Source: Alphaproteobacteria bacterium (GTDB lineage Bacteria > Pseudomonadota > Alphaproteobacteria > Rhodobacterales > Rhodobacteraceae). Taken from it: DNA of 64,000 nt. How positions within the stretch are numbered: the stretch's first letter is position 1; each line of letters begins with the position of its first letter. Below the pieces are notes generated by a model, which ran no database searches, was not told the origin of the DNA, and saw only the letters and a list, made by a program, of their open reading frames with translations. Shown here in pieces: positions 56,442 through 64,000 of this stretch. The position numbers were made by a program, and so were the translations under genes. The stretch lies in assembly GCA_030429105.1 (NCBI GenBank), contig JAUIDE010000003.1, positions 1-64,000 of the forward strand, given 5' to 3'.

Positions 56442-57376
56442 TGCTCCGCTTTCTCGCCGTCCGCTTCGGCCGCGCGCTTCTCACCGTGGCGCTCGTCGTC
56501 ACCTTCGCCTTCGTCGTGCTGCGGCTCTCCGGAGACCCGGCGACGCTGATCCTCGGCCCGGAAGTGCCGCCCGAGGCGATCCGCGCCTTCCGGGAAAGCT
56601 GGGGGCTCGACGAGCCGCTCTGGCGGCAATATTTCAGTTATTTCGGGGCGATAGCCTCCGGCGACCTCGGCAATTCGATGCGGGACGGGCGCCCGGCTCT
56701 CGAACTGGTGGCGGACCGCATCCCGGCCACGCTGGCGCTGACCGTGCCCGCGCTCCTCCTCAAGATCGGCATCGGCATTCCCGCCGGCGTCTACGCCGCG
56801 ATGCATCGCGGCGGGCCGATCGACCGGACGGTGATGCTGGTCGCTGTCGCGGGCTTCACCGTCCCCTCCTTCGTCCTCGGCCTCGTGCTCGTGATGGTCT
56901 TCTCCGTGCAGCTCGGCTGGCTCCCCTCCGGCGGGCGGGACACATGGCTCCATGCGGTGCTGCCCATCGTCACGATGGGCGTCGGCGGCGCGGCGATCCT
57001 CGCCCGGTTCACGCGCTCGGCGATGATCGAGGTGCTGGGCCAGCCCTATATCCGCACCGCCTCGGCCAAGGGCGTGCCCTGGGGCGCGGTGATCCGCGGC
57101 CACGCCCTGCCGAACGCGGCGATCCCGACCGTGACCATCGTCGGCTTCATGGTCGGCAGCCTGATCGCGGGGGCGGTGGTGGTGGAGAGTGTCTTCTCCT
57201 GGCCCGGGGTCGGGCGGCTCCTCGTCGTCGCCGTCTCGAACCGCGACCTTGCGGTGGTGCAGACCATCCTCCTCCTCGTCGCGGCGACGATGGTGACGGC
57301 CAACCTGATCGTCGATCTCCTCTACGGCGCGCTCGACCCGCGGATGCGGCGCGGCGCGGGGCAGGGGGCGCACTGA
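56441..57376 (+). CDS. peptide ABC transporter permease (DppB-like)
   Basis: DPATLILGPEVPPEAIRAFRESWGLDEPLWRQYFSYFG; EVLGQPYIRTASAKGVPWGAVIRGHALPNAAIPTVTI. Confidence 0.94.
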   Translation: MLRFLAVRFGRALLTVALVVTFAFVVLRLSGDPATLILGPEVPPEAIRAFRESWGLDEPLWRQYFSYFGAIASGDLGNSMRDGRPALELVADRIPATLALTVPALLLKIGIGIPAGVYAAMHRGGPIDRTVMLVAVAGFTVPSFVLGLVLVMVFSVQLGWLPSGGRDTWLHAVLPIVTMGVGGAAILARFTRSAMIEVLGQPYIRTASAKGVPWGAVIRGHALPNAAIPTVTIVGFMVGSLIAGAVVVESVFSWPGVGRLLVVAVSNRDLAVVQTILLLVAATMVTANLIVDLLYGALDPRMRRGAGQGAH

Positions 57377-57377
57377 G

Positions 57378-58226
57378 ATGGCGCTCGCCGAAGCCTCCGC
57401 CCCGCGCCCCGGTCTCGCCCGGCCGCCGCTCGGCATCCTCCTCGCGCTCCTCTGGATCGCGCTGATGCTCTTCCTCGCGGTCTTCGGGGACTTCGTGGCG
57501 CCGCAGGAATTCACCGCGATGGACCTGATGGCGCGCCTCTCCCCGCCCTTCACCGAGGGCCACTGGCTCGGGACGGACGAGCTGGGGCGGGACGTCCTCT
57601 CGCGCCTCATCGCCTCGATCCGCGTCTCGCTCATCATCGCCTTCGGCGCGACGCTGATCTCCGCGGCGCTCGGCACGACGCTCGGCTTCCTCGCGGCGCA
57701 TTTCCGCGGCTGGGTGGAGCAGGCGGTGCTGATGCTCGCGGATTTCCAGGCGGCGATGCCGTTCCTCATTCTCGCCCTCGCCGTGCTCGCCTTCTTCGGG
57801 AACGACCTGACGCTTCTGGTGCTGCTGATGGGCCTCTACGGCTGGGAGCGCTATGCGCGCATCGCGCGCGGCCTCGCCATTTCCGCCGGGGCGCAGGGCT
57901 ACGCCAGCGCGGTGCGCCAGCTCGGCGGGACGCCGCGGCGCGTCTATCTCCGGCACATCCTGCCGAACATCGCCTCGACCCTCATCGTCTCGATGACGCT
58001 GGTCTTCCCGGAGGTGATCCTGCTCGAATCCGGCCTCTCCTTCCTCGGCCTCGGCGTGCAGCCGCCGATGACGAGCCTCGGCAACATGGTCGGCTACGGG
58101 CGCGAATACATCACGCGCGCGCCGTGGATCCTGCTTTCCCCCGCCGTCGTGATCGTGCTGACGACGCTCGCCGTCTCATCGCTCGGCGACTGGCTGAGGG
58201 ACCGGCTGGACCCGACGACGCGCTGA
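57378..58226 (+). CDS. peptide ABC transporter permease (DppC-like)
   Basis: HWLGTDELGRDVLSRLIASIRVSL; YASAVRQLGGTPRRVYLRHILPNIASTLIV. Confidence 0.94.
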   Translation: MALAEASAPRPGLARPPLGILLALLWIALMLFLAVFGDFVAPQEFTAMDLMARLSPPFTEGHWLGTDELGRDVLSRLIASIRVSLIIAFGATLISAALGTTLGFLAAHFRGWVEQAVLMLADFQAAMPFLILALAVLAFFGNDLTLLVLLMGLYGWERYARIARGLAISAGAQGYASAVRQLGGTPRRVYLRHILPNIASTLIVSMTLVFPEVILLESGLSFLGLGVQPPMTSLGNMVGYGREYITRAPWILLSPAVVIVLTTLAVSSLGDWLRDRLDPTTR

Positions 58227-58245
58227 GGCGCCCCGGAGGCTCCGC

Positions 58246-59406
58246 TCAGAGCACCCCCGCGATCCGGTCCATCGCCCGCTCTATGTTCTCCACCGAATTG
58301 GCGTAGCTGAAGCGGATGTAATCCTTCGCGTGGAGCCCGAAGCTCGGCCCCGCCACGGTCGCCACGCCCGCTTCTTCAAGGAACCGCGTCTGAAGCGTCC
58401 GCGCATCCGCGCCCGTCCCCGAGATGTTCGGAAAGGCGTAGAAGGCCCCCGCCGGGTCGAGGCAGGTGACGCCCGGAAGCTGGTTGAGCCGCCGCACGAT
58501 CACCCGCCGCCGCTCGTCGAAGGCGCGCATCATCGCCTCCACGGCGTCCTGCGGGCCTTCCAGCGCCGCGATCCCGGCCCATTGCGTCGCCGCGTTCACG
58601 CAGGAATGCGAGTTGACGCAGAGCCGCACGGCCTTCTCGATCAGCGCGTCGGGCCAGTACGACCATCCGAGCCGCCAGCCCGTCATTGCGTAGGTCTTCG
58701 ACCAGCCGTCGAGCAGGATCAGGCGATCCCGGATTTCCGGGAAGGAGAGGAAGCTCACATGCTCCCGCCCTTCATAGAGCATCCGCCCGTAAATCTCGTC
58801 CGCCATCAGCGCGACATGCGGGTGGTCCATCAGCCCGGCGACGAGCTTCTCCACCTCCTCGCGCGGCGCGGCGCCGCCCGTGGGGTTGCCCGGCGAGTTG
58901 ACGATGACGAGCCGGGTGCGCGGCGTGATCCCGGCGAGGATCTCGTCGGCGGAGAAGGCGAAGCCGTTCTCCTCCCGCAGCACGATGGGCACCGCCTCCG
59001 CCCCCGTATAGCGGATCATCGAGCGATAGATGGGGAAGCCCGGGTCGGGATACATGATCTCCGCCCCCGGCTCGCCGAAGAGCATCATGGCGAAGAACAT
59101 GGTCGGCTTGCCGCCCGGCATGATGACGATGTTCTCTGGGGAAATCTCGGCCCCCCGCCGCTTCGCCACGTCGGCCGCCACCGCCTCGCGGAGCGGCAGC
59201 AGGCCTTGCGCCGGCGTATAGCCGTGCGCGCCGTCGCGGAGCGCCTTCACCGCCGCCTCGACGACATGCTCAGGCGTGCGGAAATCCGGCTGGCCGATGC
59301 CGAGATTGATGATCTCGCGGCCCTGCCGTTCCAGGGCCGCGGCGCGGGCCAGCACCTCGAAGGCGCTCTCCGTCTCCAGCCGGCCGATGCTCTCCGCGAG
59401 GATCAT
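58246..59406 (-). CDS. pyridoxal phosphate-dependent aminotransferase (class I/II)
   Basis: INLGIGQPDFRTPEHVVEAAVKAL, VNSPGNPTGGA, LDGWSKTYAMTGWRLGW; ATG at 59406. Confidence 0.94.
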   Translation of the reverse strand: MILAESIGRLETESAFEVLARAAALERQGREIINLGIGQPDFRTPEHVVEAAVKALRDGAHGYTPAQGLLPLREAVAADVAKRRGAEISPENIVIMPGGKPTMFFAMMLFGEPGAEIMYPDPGFPIYRSMIRYTGAEAVPIVLREENGFAFSADEILAGITPRTRLVIVNSPGNPTGGAAPREEVEKLVAGLMDHPHVALMADEIYGRMLYEGREHVSFLSFPEIRDRLILLDGWSKTYAMTGWRLGWSYWPDALIEKAVRLCVNSHSCVNAATQWAGIAALEGPQDAVEAMMRAFDERRRVIVRRLNQLPGVTCLDPAGAFYAFPNISGTGADARTLQTRFLEEAGVATVAGPSFGLHAKDYIRFSYANSVENIERAMDRIAGVL

Positions 59407-60395
59407 GCGAGCGGCCCGTTCGGCGTGAGGAGGATCTTGCCGCCGCGCCCGCCGGATGCGGCGTGGCGCAGCGCCTCCTCGATCCGGTCCAATCCGTATT
59501 CCGCCTCGACGGGGGAGACGATCTTCCCGCTCGTGAAGGCCGCCGCCATCTCGTCGAAGAGCTTGTGCTTCTCCGCCCGCGGCGCCGGGCCGAGCCAGCT
59601 GCCGAGCCAGAAGCCGGTCAGCGTCATGCCGCGGACGATGAGGTGGGAGGGTTCGATCTGGCAGGGGTCGCCGGAGAGATAGCCGTAATTCACCAGCTCC
59701 GCCCCGTCCGAAAGGCAATCGGCCATCCAGCGCGTCGCCGCGCCGCCGATCGCGTCGATCCCGAGGGGGACGTTCGCATCCCCGATCTCCGCCCGCAGCC
59801 GCTCCGCCTGGTCAGGCCCGCCGACAAGGACGATGTCGCCGCCATGCGCCTTCAGCGGCTCGATGAGGTCGGCGCGGCGGACGATGTTGGCGGTCTTCAC
59901 CCCCATGTCCTTCGCGAAGCGGATGAGATGGAGGCCGACGGCGGAATTGGCGGCGTTCTGGATCACCCAGTCGCCCGGCTTCAGCGCCTTGTAGTCCACC
60001 AGCATCCGGTAGGCGGTGGGCGGGTTGACCTTGAGCTGCGCCGCGTCCCGCCAGCCGAGCGTCTTCGGGATCCGGATCAGCGCGTTCGCGCTTTCCTCGA
60101 CATATTCGGCCCAGTTGGCGCGGGTGAGGATGATGACATGGTCGCCGGTCTCCAGCCCGCTGCCCTCCCCCGCCGCCTCGACGATCCCGGCGCCTTCGAT
60201 CCCGCAAGGCGCGGGGAGGGGCGAGGGGCCGGGATAGCGGCCCTCGAAGCCGAGAAGGTCCGCCGGGTTGATCCCGCAGGCCATGACGCGGACGAGCGCG
60301 CGGCCCGGCCCCGGCGCGTCCGGCTCCGGAACCTCGTCCACCCGCACGACCTCATGCGGCGCGCCATGCGCGTAGAGCTTCGCCTGTTTCATCAC
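59403..60395 (-). CDS. zinc-dependent alcohol dehydrogenase/quinone oxidoreductase family (MDR) protein
   Basis: GINPADLLGFEGRYPGPSPLPAPCGIEGAGIVEAAGEGSGLETGDHVI; WVIQNAANSAVGLHLIRFAKDMGVKTANIVRR. Confidence 0.92.
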   Translation of the reverse strand: MMKQAKLYAHGAPHEVVRVDEVPEPDAPGPGRALVRVMACGINPADLLGFEGRYPGPSPLPAPCGIEGAGIVEAAGEGSGLETGDHVIILTRANWAEYVEESANALIRIPKTLGWRDAAQLKVNPPTAYRMLVDYKALKPGDWVIQNAANSAVGLHLIRFAKDMGVKTANIVRRADLIEPLKAHGGDIVLVGGPDQAERLRAEIGDANVPLGIDAIGGAATRWMADCLSDGAELVNYGYLSGDPCQIEPSHLIVRGMTLTGFWLGSWLGPAPRAEKHKLFDEMAAAFTSGKIVSPVEAEYGLDRIEEALRHAASGGRGGKILLTPNGPLA

Positions 60396-60528
60396 GTCCT
60401 CCCTTGCGGCGAAGATCGTCGCCTTCGCTCACCCGCCTTTTCGCGCCCCGTCGCGGGATCGGTCAAGGCCGGCGCGCTTGCAGCGCCGCCGCGCCGCGCT
60501 AGGCTGCGGCGAGGCGAGGGAGAGGGCC

Positions 60529-61929
60529 ATGGCGGAAGAAATCGGATTCGCGACGCTGACGGAGACGGCCGGGCGCATCGCCCGCGGGGAGATCACGGCG
60601 GAGGCGGTGACGGCGGCGCTGCTGGAGCGGATCGGCGCGCTGGAGTCGAAGGTCGGCGCCTGGTCCCATCTCTGCGGCGAGCGGGCGATGGAGCAGGCGG
60701 CGGCGCTGGATGCGGAGCGCGCGCGGGGCATCCTCCGAGGCCCCCTGCACGGCGTCCCGCTCGGGCTCAAGGACCTATGCGACACCGTCTTCGCCCCCTC
60801 GACGGCGGGGACGAAGATCATGGCCGGGCGCATCCCGGCGCGGAACGCGACCATCGTGGACCGGCTGGAGCGCGCGGGCGCGATCTCCCTCGGCAAGCTG
60901 AAGATGACGGAGGGGGCCTATACCAGCCACCATCCGGAGGACCCGGCGCCGATCAACCCCTGGGGCGCCGATCTCTGGGTCGGCTCCTCCTCCACCGGTT
61001 CGGGCGCGGCGGTCTCCGCCGGCATGTGCTTCGGCGCGATCGGGTCGGATACCGGCGGCTCGATCCGCTTTCCCTCGGCCACCTGCAACCTCACCGGCAT
61101 GAAGCCGACCTGGGGCCGCGTGAGCCGCGCCGGGGTCTTCCCGCTCGCCGATTCGCTGGATCATCTCGGGCCGATGTGCCGGACCTCGGCGGACGCCGCG
61201 GCGATGCTGCAAGTCATGGCGGGCGCGGACCCGGCGGACCCGACGGCGCTGGTCGACGCCGTGCCGGATTATCTGGCCGAAATCGGCGCCGGGCTCCGGG
61301 GCAGGGTGGTCGGCGTCGACCGCGCCTATGTGGAGGCGGTGGAGCCGGATGTCGCCGCCGCGCTCGGGGAGATGGAGCGGGCGCTGCTCGACCTCGGCGC
61401 GCGGGTGCGGGAGGTGAGCCTGCCGCCCTGGGAGCGGCTGGTCGCCGGCTGGATCGCGATGTGCTCGGTCGAGACGGCCCATGCCCACCGGGCGACCTAC
61501 CCGGCGCGGAAGACGGAATACGGCCCGGCGCTGGCGCAGCTGATCGAGGAAGGGCTGGCGACCACGGGCGCGCGGATCGCGGAGATCGTGACGATGCGGC
61601 TCGACTTCTGCGGCGGCCTCCGGGCGATGTTCCGCGATTGCGACATGCTCCTCTGCCCGGCCATGCCCGTCCGCATCCCCACGCTCGCGGCGATGGCGGA
61701 TTACGGGGCGGAGCCGCAAAGGCTGCTCGACATCCTCCGCTACACCGCGCCCTTCGACTTCTCGGGGAGCCCGGCGCTGACGCTCCCGACCGGGTTCGAC
61801 GGGGCGGGGGCGCCGGTCGCGATGCAGCTCGTCGGGCCGCATCTCTCGGAGTCGGCGCTTTTCGCGGCGGGCCATGCGTTCCAGACGATCACCGACCACC
61901 ACGCCCGGCGCCCGGCCGGCCTCGGGTGA
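60529..61929 (+). CDS. amidase signature enzyme
   Basis: LGLKDLCDTVFAPSTAGTKI, GSSSTGSGAAVSAGMCFGAIGSDTGGSIRFPSATCNLTGMKPTWGRVSRAG; ATG at 60529. Confidence 0.92.
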   Translation: MAEEIGFATLTETAGRIARGEITAEAVTAALLERIGALESKVGAWSHLCGERAMEQAAALDAERARGILRGPLHGVPLGLKDLCDTVFAPSTAGTKIMAGRIPARNATIVDRLERAGAISLGKLKMTEGAYTSHHPEDPAPINPWGADLWVGSSSTGSGAAVSAGMCFGAIGSDTGGSIRFPSATCNLTGMKPTWGRVSRAGVFPLADSLDHLGPMCRTSADAAAMLQVMAGADPADPTALVDAVPDYLAEIGAGLRGRVVGVDRAYVEAVEPDVAAALGEMERALLDLGARVREVSLPPWERLVAGWIAMCSVETAHAHRATYPARKTEYGPALAQLIEEGLATTGARIAEIVTMRLDFCGGLRAMFRDCDMLLCPAMPVRIPTLAAMADYGAEPQRLLDILRYTAPFDFSGSPALTLPTGFDGAGAPVAMQLVGPHLSESALFAAGHAFQTITDHHARRPAGLG

Positions 61930-61930
61930 C

Positions 61931-61970
61931 CTGCACACGGAGTGCAGAGGGGTCAAGCGGCTGATATTTA
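61931..61970. repeat. hairpin plus GGTCA-N5-CTGATAT motif
   Basis: ctgcac-acgga-gtgcag then ggggtcaagcggctgatat; related to 29037..29077. Confidence 0.45.
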
Positions 61971-62050
61971 TGGGTTCCTGAGAATCGTCGGGCCGGAGCG
62001 AAGCGCAGGTTGGCATGGGCGGGAAGGGTTGCGGCCTCCCTCGGGAGGTC

Positions 62051-62185
62051 GCCTCGGGACGATTGGTCCTTGCGGTTTATAGCGTCACAGCCTCGAACGA
62101 TTGGGCGTCTTGAGCCGTTGCGATGCGGCCTCCCTTGGGGGGAGGGAGGCCGCGGCCCGTGCCGGACGCACGGGCCAATGGGCGG
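62051..62185 (-). repeat. copy B of ~135-bp double-hairpin intergenic repeat
   Basis: gcctcgggacgattggtccttgcggtttatagcgtcac...gcggcctcccttggggggagggaggccgcggcccgtgccggacgcacgggcc; inverted relative to 13521..13655. Confidence 0.75.
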
Positions 62186-62203
62186 GCGAGGCGCCCCCGC
62201 CGC

Positions 62204-63328
62204 TTATTCCGCCGTCGCCTCGGCCCGGCTCTTGCCCGTCACGTCCTGCGCCAGCGCCTCGGCCATGAAGGCGTCGAGCCCGCCGTCGAGCACGCCCTGC
62301 GTGTCCGAGGTCTCCACCCCCGTCCGGAGGTCCTTCACCATCTGGTAGGGCTGGAGGACATAGGAGCGGATCTGGTTGCCCCAGCCCGCATCCGCCTTCG
62401 CGTCGTGCAGGTCCTGGATGATCTGGTTCCGCTTCTTCAGTTCGAGGTCGTAGAGGCGCGATTTCAGCGCCTTCATCGCGATGTCCCGGTTCTGGTGCTG
62501 CGACTTCTCGGAGGAGGTCACGACGATCCCGGTCGGGAAATGGGTGATGCGAACGGCCGAGTCGGTCGTGTTCACATGCTGCCCGCCGGCGCCGGAGGAG
62601 CGGAACGTGTCGATCCGTATGTCGTTCGGCTGGATGTCGATCTCGATGGAATCGTCAACCACCGGATAGACCCAGACCGAGGAGAAGGACGTGTGCCGCC
62701 GCGCCGCGCTGTCGAACGGGGATATGCGGACGAGCCGGTGCACCCCGCTTTCCGCCTTCAGCCAGCCGAAGGCGTTGTGGCCCTTCACGAGATAGGTGAC
62801 GGAGCGGATGCCCGCCTCCTCCCCCGGCGTCTGCGCCGTCATCTCCACCTTGTAGCCGCGCCGCTCGGCCCAGCGGACATACATGCGGGCGAGCATCTGC
62901 GCCCAGTCGCAGCTCTCGGTGCCGCCGGCGCCGGCGTTGATCTCGAGATAGGTGTCGTTCGCGTCGGCCTCGCCGTCGAGCAGCGCCTCCAGCTCCTTCT
63001 CCGCCGCGCGGGCCTTCAGCGCGGCGAGCGCGGCCTCGGCTTCGGCGACGATCTCTTCGTCGTCCTCCGCCTCGCCGAGCTCAACCAGCTCCCGGTTGTC
63101 GGCAAGCTCCTGCGCGAGGGCGTTGTAGCCGTCGATCTTGTCGGCGAGGATCTGCCGGTCGCGCATCACGGCCTGGGCATGGGCCGGGTCGTTCCAGAGG
63201 GAAGGGTCCTCCGCCCGCGCGTTCAGCTCGTCGAGCCGCCGCTCCGCGCTCTCCCAGCCGATGCGCTGGCGCAGGAGGGCGAGGGATTTCTCGATGGCCT
63301 CGATGGTCGTGATCGTTTCGGCGCGCAT
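62204..63328 (-). CDS. prfB: peptide chain release factor 2
   Basis: SPF tripeptide ([22 protein letters not shown]) and [32 protein letters not shown] motif; ATG at 63328; continuous frame. Confidence 0.95.
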   Translation of the reverse strand: MRAETITTIEAIEKSLALLRQRIGWESAERRLDELNARAEDPSLWNDPAHAQAVMRDRQILADKIDGYNALAQELADNRELVELGEAEDDEEIVAEAEAALAALKARAAEKELEALLDGEADANDTYLEINAGAGGTESCDWAQMLARMYVRWAERRGYKVEMTAQTPGEEAGIRSVTYLVKGHNAFGWLKAESGVHRLVRISPFDSAARRHTSFSSVWVYPVVDDSIEIDIQPNDIRIDTFRSSGAGGQHVNTTDSAVRITHFPTGIVVTSSEKSQHQNRDIAMKALKSRLYDLELKKRNQIIQDLHDAKADAGWGNQIRSYVLQPYQMVKDLRTGVETSDTQGVLDGGLDAFMAEALAQDVTGKSRAEATAE

Positions 63329-63567
63329 GGCTCGGGTCTCTTCCGCTTCGCCCCCCACATAGGCGAGGCGGGCGGCGCGGTCAAAGGCGGGGCGGGGGGA
63401 CGGTCATCGATGGCGCGCGCCCGCCGACCTCGCCCCGGCCTCGACAAGCGACCCTCCGGGGGAGGGTCGCCGAGGCCGTCGCCCGGAGGCGAAGGCCGGA
63501 GGGCGAGGGGCGCCAAGCCGCCGCGTCGGTCTGCATCGGCCCGCGACCGCCCGGGTGGCAGCGTCTC

Positions 63568-63619
63568 GCGGCCGCCTTGGGGCGGGCGGCCGCGGGCCGA
63601 TCCGCGGGGCGGATCGGCC
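63568..63619. terminator. double GC hairpin (terminator-like) downstream of the truncated minus-strand gene
   Basis: gcggccgcc/ggcggccgc (63568..63593) and ggccgatccgc-ggg-gcggatcggcc (63595..63619). Confidence 0.5.
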
Positions 63620-63681
63620 GGGCGCTTCTTGAGGCCGCCCGCACCGCTACGGCCGTATGGCGCCGTGAGCGTCTCCCGAAC

Positions 63682-64000
63682 TCAATAAAGCCCGCCGCTC
63701 TCCAGGTCCCGGTCGAGGCTCCGCGGCGGCCGCGGGCGGGCGGGCGCCAGCGTCGCGCCCGTCTCGGCGCCCGCCTCCGCCCCGGCCTCGGCGCCCCCTG
63801 CCGCGTCCGTCTCTCCGTCGCCGATCAGCGCGGAGCCGACATCGCCGCCGAGGCTCACCGGCAGGTCGCCGCTCCCGAAGAAGGAGGAGGTGACGTCGCC
63901 GACCACCGCAGCCGTCTGGTAGAGCCCGGGCGCCTGCCCCTCCCGGAACGCCTCCCGGATCAGGTTCCCGCCGGAGCCGTCCGGCAGGCGCTCGCCCGTG
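63682..64000 (-). CDS. C-terminal part of a probable class A penicillin-binding protein (PBP1A-like)
   Basis: Frame open to right edge: TGERLPDGSGGNLIREAFREGQAPGLYQTAAVVGDVTSSFFGSGD...LESGGLY; adjacency to prfB; only the divergent tail is visible. Confidence 0.45.
   Translation of the reverse strand, partial: TGERLPDGSGGNLIREAFREGQAPGLYQTAAVVGDVTSSFFGSGDLPVSLGGDVGSALIGDGETDAAGGAEAGAEAGAETGATLAPARPRPPRSLDRDLESGGLY

Noticed and set aside
56204-57769. 521-aa minus-strand ORF
   Set aside because: Antisense to Dpp-like ATPase and permease genes.
59463-61964. 833-aa plus-strand ORF
   Set aside because: Shadow of the MDR dehydrogenase running out of frame through the amidase gene.
62204-63328. 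Possible programmed frameshift in prfB
   Set aside because: The frame is continuous from ATG through the SPF and GGQ motifs; no internal stop, so no frameshift is needed.
1-64000. CRISPR array, prophage or transposase
   Set aside because: No regularly spaced short direct repeats, no phage structural genes and no transposase/integrase motifs seen in the six-frame translations.

Overview
High-GC (alphaproteobacterial-looking, probably Rhodobacterales-like) chromosomal window, densely coded on both strands, with no rRNA, tRNA, CRISPR or transposase recognised. The most unusual part is the first ~18.7 kb. A minus-strand, largely translationally coupled operon (1..11610) encodes: a large oxidoreductase fusing a flavin/nucleotide-binding module, two cyclic-nucleotide-binding domains and four ferredoxin-like Cys motifs; a membrane protein with two pairs of His spaced for bis-heme b; an inner-membrane FHA + ten-CXXCH cytochrome; a small exported protein; a lipoprotein with two GlcG/HbpS-like domains; an outer-membrane beta-barrel candidate; and a further multiheme cytochrome c running off the window edge. 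Together these look like a trans-envelope electron conduit. Next to it is a second minus-strand operon: MBL-fold hydrolase, ABC exporter-like protein with all NBD catalytic motifs degenerate, a stand-alone cNMP-binding protein, and a ureohydrolase. The rest is mostly transport/catabolism: a polyamine-type ABC operon, a Liv/Urt-type ABC operon with nitrilase and AtzG/AtzE-like amidase, a TRAP transporter with cyclase and FAH hydrolase, a Ugp-like sugar ABC operon, a Dpp-like peptide ABC operon, plus rpe, gph, hspQ and prfB. Other items of interest: an acidic protein with three copies of a pilin-helix-like LLLPAVQKVREAAA motif (45156..45824), a ~135-bp double-hairpin intergenic repeat present in inverted copies ~48 kb apart, and GC-rich hairpins in three solute-binding-protein/permease junctions. 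All calls come from reading the sequence and the supplied ORF track; no database search was run.
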